From the NCBI GenBank assembly GCA_030512335.1, contig JAULSU010000005.1, positions 1,612,001 through 1,676,000 of the forward strand: 64,000 bases of DNA. Direction: 5' to 3'. Position numbers and translations under genes: made by a program. The notes beneath the pieces were generated by a model. The model saw only the letters and a list, made by a program, of their open reading frames with translations, ran no database searches and was not told where the DNA came from. The stretch is from Immersiella caudata. Lineage: Eukaryota > Ascomycota > Sordariomycetes > Sordariales > Lasiosphaeriaceae. Positions 56,356 to 64,000 of this stretch are shown one piece after another; the stretch's first letter is position 1, and each line of letters opens with the position of its first letter.

Positions 56356-59300
56356 ATGGGGTACTACGATGAAGATGGTATGTTGCTCATGTGTTTGTGA
56401 ATTCCGCGAAGAAGTGGCTTAAACAATGCTACTTATTAGGGAATTATCATGAAAGGCGAAACTGGAACCAAGGGGTTACAGGTAAAGTCTTTGGCAATGA
56501 TAGAGGGATACTCCCCGTTAATCTAAGGAGGGCCGCTACTAGTACAACTTTACAGGATCTGCTAACCTGGCAGCACGTATGATTAGAAGACGGCAACGTC
56601 ACTCAACCCAAACTCAAGGAGCCCGTTGGACAGGAGAGTGAGGTTGCCACTATCTTCGTTGCAGCGGCAGAGCGCGCTTATAGATCGCGCTTTGCCGCTG
56701 CGGCGCCGGGATATTACGATGAAGATGGTACGCTCTCCTTGGCTATTTCCAACTCAAATGAGTTCAGCTCGGGCTAAACTTGTTTCTATGTGCTCGGGCC
56801 TAGGCGCCATTTGTGTCAATTACTAACGATCTGACTCATCAGGACACTACCGCTCTGCCCCAAACAGCTTCAGGCAACCTGTTCCATTCTCGATATTCCC
56901 GTCTAGTTATAAATCAAGCATTGATGGTGAGATTCTTCAAACATTTTTTTTTCACCTCCTTCTACGTGATGGAAGAAGAGCTAGGTAAGGTACTTACAGA
57001 TTGTGCGCTAACGCGTCAAGGGCCCCATCATTCCCAGGCTGCGGAGGATGCGGGAACGAGGAGTACGAGTAGGATACAGACAGGACCGTGTGCACAGGCT
57101 TGCACCAAGCCTTGCCAGCAGGTTCGTCTAGGAGACATCCTCCTGCTCCAAGGATACTACTGTCAAGTGATCCGTATCTCGAGCAATGCAAATACGCGGC
57201 AGTATAAATACCTGGGAGTGGATTTACAATCAAGGCTGCTGAAGGAGGACTCTTCTTTCATCAACCAGCTACCATCCGGCGAGAATGTCCAGTCGATTAT
57301 CAGCCCCATCTTCCAGGTATATCGGGTTCTTGAGGTGCAGGCTGCCGCTGGAACCATCAAGGCGATGACGAATATCGGCACAGTTAGAAACAGCGTCCCA
57401 GTGCTCGACAAGTCTTCACTCATCAGCCGCTTGTCGACGGCCCTTCGTTCCGATTCTGGAACCGTCTTCGCTCTGGTCGTTTATGATCAAGAGAAGGGGG
57501 TGGAGATTGCCGTTGATATGAAGGTCGTCTCTGAATCGGCATTTGACTCTAGACTCGTCAATGAGGGTCCTGCTAGCGACGGGAGAGATGATCTACACCG
57601 TGCATGCCGAGATCGAAAGGAACATCTGTTGACAGAAATTCTACAACATGATCCGCAAGGCATCAACGAGTTGGATAAGAACAACAGAACGGCTCTGTTC
57701 GATGCGGTGGAATATGGCTTTGAGCATGGGGTGCAGCTTCTTATCAAAGCCGGCGTTAACTTTGATGCCGTGGATACGGATGGAAAGACGGCTTTGGATG
57801 TCGCTCTGGCCAAGAAGAGTCCGCTTTCTCAAGCAATCGCCGTGGTACTTCTCGAAAGCGGGTTTCCTCCTGTGCCCAAAAACAAGATCGAAACAGTCGG
57901 GAGTCTGCTTGTGGCAGCAGCCAACGGTGATACCGCCACCCTTGAAAAATTCATCAACGATGGTGAGGATGTCAACAGTCAAGACCATCTGGGATACACC
58001 GCCCTCCACGAGGCAGCTTGTTTCGGCCACATCGGGACATCGCAAAGTTTAATCATGGCCGGAGCTGACGTTAATGCCTCCCTTCGATTTGGTGGAAACA
58101 CTATACTCCATGCCATGGTGGACCCAGAATCAGCCAAGTTCCACCGCAAGTTTTACCAACGCGACTCAGCCGAACGGGCAAAGTTACCACCTTTGTCTAG
58201 CGGACACGTGGCAATCGTGGAACTGTTGCTAAGAAGTCACGCTGTCGCCAGTCGTAAACGTTTCAGCGACGGCCTCACTGTACAGGAACTCGTTGTGCAT
58301 CGGCTTGAGACCACTCATACCGACAATGAAAGGATGATCCTCGAGGGGATCTACGACCTCCTCCAATCCTCACCACCGGTGGAAGTGTCTGCCCCAACGG
58401 TAGTAGAGGTGGAGGCAAACCTGCGAAATAAGGGGCTGCCTAGCAAGGATGAGGCTACAAGGAAGCTTTTCGACAAGTTCACCATCAGGCTTCAGTACCA
58501 CCGACGAAACGCCGTCATGTACAAAGACTTTGGAGTTGGAAGCTTCATATACCATCCAGACAACCACGACTCGTTGCGTTCAACCGAAAGCCTGGAGGCA
58601 TGGGCAAGGGCGGCAACAATGGCCGGTCATGAGGAAATTCGGACTGTTTCTGCAACTCTCGACGATGCCGCCAAGCGGAAGCTTTCGGAATCAAGGCGGG
58701 ACGACTTTTGGAGGTGGATACATTTACCAGTCAATAACGTACGATGGCCACACTCCCCATAAAACTTGCCCTTACTCATCTTGCTGATACCGTTGCCACG
58801 ATAGAAAGCGTGGGCCAAGGTAACACCAATAATCACCTTGTCTCGCTCGGCTAGATTCACTGACAGCTCAATGACCGTGGCAGGATATACTCCGAACCTT
58901 AAAATTGAAAGGGAAGATAGAATTCAACGGCGGAATTAGCGATATGGAGATGTTCATGGATGAATCGTATCATCAGATACAAGGGTCGGCTCCTCATGCG
59001 CGACTGCGTAGGCCGTTGTTTTCACAGTCCTTGGGGCAGGAACCGGAATACTTCTCACTAGTGGTAAGCCGAAATCTTTACCATCCTCTGGTCTGTTGTG
59101 TCCCTAACCCGAAGGTACTAGCTGCCATACTTCGACACGGAAACTCTTATAGAGCATATGAACAGGGCTGAGAGCTCCAACACCGGCTACCGTCATAGGG
59201 AGGACCTTCGACGTGTGTACATCTCACCCCTGGGCGAGTCCGAAGACTTGCACTTTCCTTGTACGCTCGATCAATCGTATTATCTCTCACTATTTGAATC

Positions 59301-60952
59301 CGCGGAACGAGACAGCACCCAGGTGGTGGTCAAGTACAGCGAGAAAATGGACGAGCGAATCAGCCGCCCAGAAAATGAGACGATAGGCCATGCATGGGGG
59401 CTGAACACAACAACCATGACCAGTACGACATCACCGTCTACCACACTTCCCAGGAGGAGGATCTTAATGGTCAATCAGTTGTGGGTGTGGAAGGTTGACT
59501 CAAACACCTTTATAACTGCCTTCCCGAATCGATGCTGCAAAACAGTAGAGCCGGATCTTCTTGCACACCTGTGCCAATCATTTGAAGCACGGCCACCGAC
59601 GTCTATGGAGTCCATGATCACCCGGGTGGTAAGGCACGCCGTCGACTTCCTGGACGGTCCCACGAATGCGGGATTGGACAACAATGTGTTCGACATCTTT
59701 GAACAGAGCATTGCCGATCAAGTACGTCTCAAAACACTTCCCGCCTGGCAAGATAGGTTGATGCTGATCATCTTGACATGTCGCTAGGCGCAAGGCGAGA
59801 TGGATTGCTATAACAACTTTTACCGAGCGCGGAAGGCCCTGCGTGAGCGGTACACCAACGCAGTCGGAGACACGGCCCGAATTTTAACTCAGCAGAGGAT
59901 GCGAGATGAAGAGGAAATGTGCGACATCGGTCAAGAAATCGATCACTTGCGCGAGATCAAGGATATCCGGGACGAGCTCAAAATGATCGAACGGGTCCTC
60001 GAAGATCAGCTCGCCGTGCTTACCCAGTATGGGAAGAGTGCTCCGGAGCCCAACACCCAATCCGCACTGGAGCATTCACTGGAATTTAGGCTTTCTAAAC
60101 TGCGGCGGCTCAACAAGGATGCAGAGGTGGTAGAAAAGTCAGCAAGTGACGCCATTCCTTTCCCGGCTGCTCCCTCTGTTTTCATGTTGCTTTACAGGTG
60201 CGACCCTTTCATAGCCAGCTTTTCAGCTAACCACTCACAACAGCTCAATCATCTTCTCGACCTAAAACAAAAGCAGGGAAATCTCAACGAAGCGCGCGAC
60301 AGCCGCCGTCTGGCCGACCAAGCTGATGGGCGCGCGCGCGATGCCGAGACACAGAATCAGCTTTTGTTTGTCTTTACTCTTATTACTATCGTTTTTGTAA
60401 GTTGGCCGCAGAATTTACCCAGAAATATATACTGCACTGCAGATACAAGCACCTTGAGTCGACATCTAACCTGGGCCAGACACCAATCTCGTTTGTGTCC
60501 ACATTCATGGCCGTTCCGAGCCGGGACTTTCCCAAAGCCGAAGAGGGCGGCGACATCGGATGGAGCTCAGGGCAGCTTATCCTTGGTATTTGTGTGTCTC
60601 TTTTTATCTTACTACCTACCCTTGATTCCGTATCTATAATTCATATCTTCCTCTTGACCTACTTACTCGTTTACTGATAAACCGTCCGCGCTGCGAACTC
60701 AAAGTAGTCACAGAACTCACGACGTTCCTCGCCATCGGCGCCTTCTGGTTCATGAACCCAACCCAGCGCGATGACCTCGGCGGTGCACCGTTGTCGCCAC
60801 TGATGAGAATCAAGAAGTGGTGGGCCGATCTTTGGGGCGGCGAGGTCTGGGAAACTGTCTTTGAGATGGAAAAGGATTCTCCTCGAACAAAAGGGGGCTT
60901 TGAGGGCCGAGTATCTGCAGCAGCGGGTCGCGAGAGGGATCCGGAGGGGTGA
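56356..60952 (+). CDS. ankyrin-CorA-like membrane protein, 11 exons
   Basis: Exons 56356-56377, 56440-56481, 56587-56727, 56843-56926, 57021-58738, 58884-59063, 59122-59721, 59788-60141, 60244-60396, 60480-60585 and 60714-60952 encode 1212 residues; all phases agree. The first exon reads MGYYDEDG, and a near copy (GYYDEDGHY) recurs in exons 3-4. Ankyrin repeats lie at about residues 280-500 (NRTALFDAVEYGFEHGVQLL, GYTALHEAACFGHIG). Then come WRWIHLPVNN, the CorA-like block RRVYISPL to RRRILMVNQLWVWKVDSNTF, long helices with LLDLKQKQ, and two membrane helices (FVFTLITIVFTPISFVSTFM; TFLAIGAFWFM). GMN is absent. Intron 8 is GC-AG (GCAAGT). Intron 5 (58739-58883) is the least certain. Presumed membrane-bound sensor or effector. 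Confidence 0.78.
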
Positions 60953-61528
60953 TTCGATAGGGCTGTATTTGTGGGTTTATGTAATAGAGGTAGTTTGCCG
61001 GTGAAGGGGGTTAATTAGTGGTGAGAGGGTATGGTGTGGGAGCTCGTGTATGAGAAGACGAAAGGGTGCTCACTTGTTGCGGAAGCCATTCTTAATATTC
61101 ACAAGGGTAAGCGCTCTTATATATAGCGTTTTCTAGGATTCTCTGCGGGCAGCGCTGATATTTCCTGGTATAGGTTGAGAATATGTCATTTGAACTTTGT
61201 GCTTTTGTTCTCTTGGCTGCCTAATTATGTATACTGGTTTGAGTTACGGGACTGGACGGCCCGTAAGATAACTACAGTTCCTGCTGTGAATGAGATGTTG
61301 AGGGACGAAGGTAAGTATTCCCATGCAGCGTATCTTAGAAGTCGCGACCCAACAATGCAACCACCCCACAATACAACATTACGATCGGCATACCCCTAAG
61401 ACCACCCCATCTTTTCCAACCTTCACCATTCCTCTAATTCTTACTTAAACACCACTAAATTCAAAATGCAGTCAGTTTGTGAGCAGAATATCCAGTCTGT
61501 AATTAACCTGGTTAAAAATGGTAAAACG
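60953..61528. other. intergenic
   Basis: No gene seen; AT-rich, with the LTR-like sequence beginning at its end. Confidence 0.4.
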
Positions 61529-62067
61529 TGTCAGAAAGAACGGGGTTCAGGGGGCCAGGGCTTCCGGTCAGCCTCAGCCATGGTGTTGACAAAGCTGAAT
61601 CCTACGGAGTGGCCTATAAAGAGGGAGGTTCTGGCTTTCAGCCAGAACCTCAACAAGCAACCTTACGCAATACAATCGATCAATTACAAACCAACTCAAT
61701 TACCATCATTTCCACACAATCCAGGGTGCAGTGTTTCTGACAGATCTGTGTGCACCCTAAGACAGAGTAATAAAGCAAGGTATAAATTACTTCACCACTA
61801 GTTAGTATAGATAGCTATCATTATACCCACAATGGTGTGAGGAACCTTCTATTCCTCGCGTAAGTATTCGCTTATTAATTGAACCAATTTCAATTATATC
61901 CTACTGCACTAACACTTGGAGTGTTGCTCTACTTATAGTGACATACGATCACTATTGACCAGTGAACCCCCGTCTGTAAGGACTTGCTTCTGCGTTGCTC
62001 CTCTTTACCCCACCTAACCTATCTAACGACCCTGCCGGCCGTACATCGACAGGCAACGGTCGTAACA
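61529..62067 (+). mobile_element. probable solo LTR of a retrotransposon
   Basis: AT-rich non-coding block with the layout of an LTR: TATAAA at 61615-61620, a perfect 12-base hairpin at 61625-61651, a second stem (61723-61730 with 61751-61758), and AATAAA at 61769-61774. It ends near GTAACA at 62067. The 5' edge could be TGTCAG at 61529 or TGTTGAC at 61584. No target-site duplication is visible and no internal reading frame or second LTR follows. Boundaries are therefore tentative. It lies directly before a 5'-truncated HET gene. Confidence 0.45.
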
Positions 62068-62144
62068 ATACCTAAGTAGCGCCTAAACAATGTGGCTAAG
62101 GGCGGTGCAGGTGACAGGGGTTGGTGAGGGCAACTTTAGGGTAA

Positions 62145-63283
62145 AACAACAAAGTCGAGTCTCACCCCAACCTAGGCTTCCCTTATCTCAGCGATTCCCT
62201 CATTCGATTCGCCCGCTCAGGCTGCTCGGACCCCAGGGATCACGTATACGGACTGCTCGGCGTTGCCTCGGGAAATACCGCAGTAGAGCCAGACTATTCC
62301 AAATCGACTCTGGGGCTCTACAACGCAATGATAGCAGAGCCGAGGCTGAGGACGACCGACCAGCTGATGAGCTTCAGCCAGTTCCTGCAAAGCGCCCTAG
62401 GCGGCCTCTTCCACTCCCCGAATCCAACAACACCTCCCGCCACCGCCCATCCCACGGATCACGAACGGCAAACACCTGGTACCTTCTACACGCGAGCCAG
62501 GATCTGCGGGCGCATTTCGCTGGTAGGAAACCCTTATTCAACACCCGAGAAAGCTAGAGAGTTCCTCACCGACTGGCATTCGCTGTATTCCACCACGTGC
62601 AAACCCACCGCCCGGGCGATGAGCTCCCCTCCACCGTCAAACACGCGCCCCTGTCCAACTCCAAGGGCGCCAAGAAGGCTGTGGCTGTTGAATCTCGCCT
62701 CTCGTGCACCCACGTTGGCAAGGAGATGAATACAAAACCGCCGTGGGACCAGATGCTCCGGAGGTATCAGAGTGGGACCTCTTTTTCTTCATGCATTCCT
62801 GAAGAAAGCGTAAAGATGGGCAGTAATGATGCTGAGAGCGACACCTGTCCCGGACCCGCCACACCCGAAGAGTTATGCCCATGTCTGCGCACGCAGAGGC
62901 TACCTTCCACGCCGAGATGGATCATTGGCACGCGAGACCAAATCGGACTGGTGGTAGGTACCGCGCGGAAAGGCGACGTCATCTGCCACATTGAGAAATC
63001 GGACGTGGCCGTCATCGTGAGGCCGCTCACCGACAACAGCGCTTTTTTCTACTCTGTTGTTGGGTGTGGTTTGATTTTGCGGCAGTGGGATGAGGAGGCT
63101 GGGCGGATTCACCCCAGCTCGCCCGAGGTGTTTAGATATAGCACTGGGACGGAGCGTAGGGCCTTTGTGCCGTTTCGCGAGGATGTCGATCAGATGTCGT
63201 TTTACCTGGATGGGGAATGTCTGCGGCTGTTGTCTTTCTATTCGGCGTCGAACATTGAGCATGGTCTCTGCTCTTCCTGCTGA
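62145..63283 (+). pseudogene. HET-type gene, 5'-truncated and frameshifted
   Basis: From 62145 one frame reads LGFPYLSDSLIRFARSGCSDP and DPRDHVYGLLGVASG, then VEPDYSKSTLGLYNAM. These are the middle blocks of a HET-6-type protein, with the N-terminal HET core missing. This frame stops at 62729. A second frame, open from about 62597 to the stop at 63283, carries the expected tail: WIIGTRDQIGLVVGTA, GDVICHIEKSDVAVIVR and FFYSVVGCG. The shift lies near 62590-62650 and no intron fits cleanly. The upstream boundary coincides with the LTR-like sequence, suggesting loss of the 5' half at or near that insertion. A missing intron could rescue the shift but not the truncation. Confidence 0.65.
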
Positions 63284-63403
63284 TGTAATGGCGGTGACGG
63301 CTCCTGTGCGAAGTCATTTTGAAGGGGTTTGACAACAAGGTCTCTATTCCTCTCGAGTGCATTCTTTTTTCTTTCAGGAATCATAAAGTTTCTTTACCAG
63401 GAC

Positions 63404-63637
63404 TCAAAGCAACCCGCCTAGGAGAGCGGGGTTCTCGAGGAGGCTGCGATCTTGGCGGAAGAAGGTGATCGGCTTCTGATCAAGATGCTGAGGGTTGCCG
63501 ATGTTTGCCGAGATAACTTGGGAGAAGGGAAGGCCGGTCAAGCCGCTCCGAAGGTAGGCGCGGTACTCTTCCGACTTCGCGGCCAGCCCTCCACGGACGG
63601 CACACTCGGCAGTCTTTCGAGATGATCGAATCCACTT
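63404..63637 (-). pseudogene. alanine aminotransferase N-terminal fragment
   Basis: Seventy-seven codons on the minus strand, preceded by a stop at 63640 and ended by a stop at 63404, contain AECAVRGGLAAKSEEYRAYL, then LPFSQVISANIGNPQHLDQK and PITFFRQ with SLLENPALL. This is the conserved N-terminal part of alanine aminotransferase, which exchanges amino groups between alanine and 2-oxoglutarate using PLP. The PLP-binding core and the rest of the enzyme are absent on both sides. The housekeeping gene must be elsewhere; this is a displaced fragment in an accessory region. Confidence 0.8.
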
Positions 63638-63735
63638 CTAGAGATTTCGCAAAGATAAGGGGGCCGATATTTCAATGTTTTGAAACGAGCTTATGACGAC
63701 AGAATCTTGCATCTCTTCGGATGCCATGACGCCAT

Positions 63736-64000
63736 TCATTCAGCGGATTCCAACAACCCCTCAAGCCAACGTGGAATATCATCAACCGTCTCCACCCTCA
63801 CCTTGACCAGCGGCAGCCGCCCTTCCACCTCGCGGTAATTGTCCCGATGGCGAAGCAGAATGTAGTGGCTCCGTCCGATATCCTTCTGACTGCCCAACCA
63901 CCTCAACATCTCCCCAAAGTTGGGGTCGCCGGTGCCCGGCCCGCACCCGACAAACAGCACCGTCTTGCTCCTGAATGTGTCCCGCAGGAGATTCTTCGCT
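63736..64000 (-). CDS. SIR2-like domain protein, 5' part outside window
   Basis: The minus strand is open from the window edge to the stop at 63736. It reads LLRDTFRSKTVLFVGCG, then GTGDPNFGEMLRWLG and SHYILLRHRD. This is the C-terminal part of a SIR2-like domain of the kind found as an NAD-consuming effector or sensor module in defence proteins. The last strand of the Rossmann fold (VLFVGCGPG with DPNF) is typical. The catalytic residues lie upstream, outside the window. The protein ends about 40 residues after the domain, so SIR2 is at its C-terminus or is the whole protein. Activity cannot be judged. Confidence 0.75.
   Translation of the reverse strand, partial: AKNLLRDTFRSKTVLFVGCGPGTGDPNFGEMLRWLGSQKDIGRSHYILLRHRDNYREVEGRLPLVKVRVETVDDIPRWLEGLLESAE

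Noticed and set aside
1..64000. CRISPR arrays, rRNA genes, tRNA genes, prokaryotic operators
   Set aside because: None seen; the window is fungal nuclear DNA and no spaced repeat or rRNA-like stretch was found.

Overview
The window is nuclear DNA of a filamentous ascomycete, most likely a Sordariomycete (Sordariales-like). The evidence is short introns (about 50-100 nt) with GT/AG ends and CTAAC or CTGAC branch sites, CT-rich leaders, and families confined to or expanded in such fungi (HET domain, fungal STAND/NLR receptors, DUF4360, PaxB-like cyclases, Zn2Cys6 regulators). There is no operon logic: genes sit on both strands and most have their own promoter. Exon models given here were built by hand from splice signals and checked by reading-frame arithmetic; no homology search was possible.

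Layout. 1-8.6 kb: the 3' part of a HET gene, a secreted DUF4360 protein, and a 1715-residue Goodbye-NACHT-ankyrin-SPRY receptor on the minus strand. 9.8-17.1 kb: a broken amidase, then a divergent pair of paralogous genes of a family I cannot name, bracketed by two diverged direct copies of a repeat. 17.5-23.5 kb: a frame-broken membrane protein, a one-base-frameshifted STAND N-terminal relic, a small secreted cysteine protein, a PaxB-like membrane terpene cyclase and a small unknown gene. 23.8-32.5 kb: a CorA-like membrane protein lacking the GMN motif, a 1387-residue protein joining a degenerate protease-like segment, a protein kinase and a vWA domain, and a PLAC8 protein. 34.5-38.7 kb: a decayed HET gene next to an intact 774-residue HET gene. 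39.6-45.8 kb: a secreted Thr/Pro/Cys protein, a decayed RRM gene, an unresolved Cys-containing gene, and a secreted tandem-rhodanese protein. 46-55.9 kb: a helical-plus-ubiquitin-like-domain protein, a breakpoint joining two truncated genes, and a P450/Zn2Cys6/SDR trio. 56.3-64 kb: an 11-exon ankyrin-CorA-like protein, a probable solo LTR, a truncated HET gene, an alanine aminotransferase fragment and the end of a SIR2-like protein.

Taken together this looks like an accessory, rearranging region enriched for non-self recognition and cell-death-type proteins (HET, NLR, STAND N-terminal domain, ULD, ankyrin-CorA, SIR2). Intact copies lie beside truncated and frameshifted ones, as expected where such genes turn over fast. 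The gene fragments at 49.3, 62.1 and 63.4 kb and the diverged repeats support that reading. Direct cooperation between the genes is inference only.
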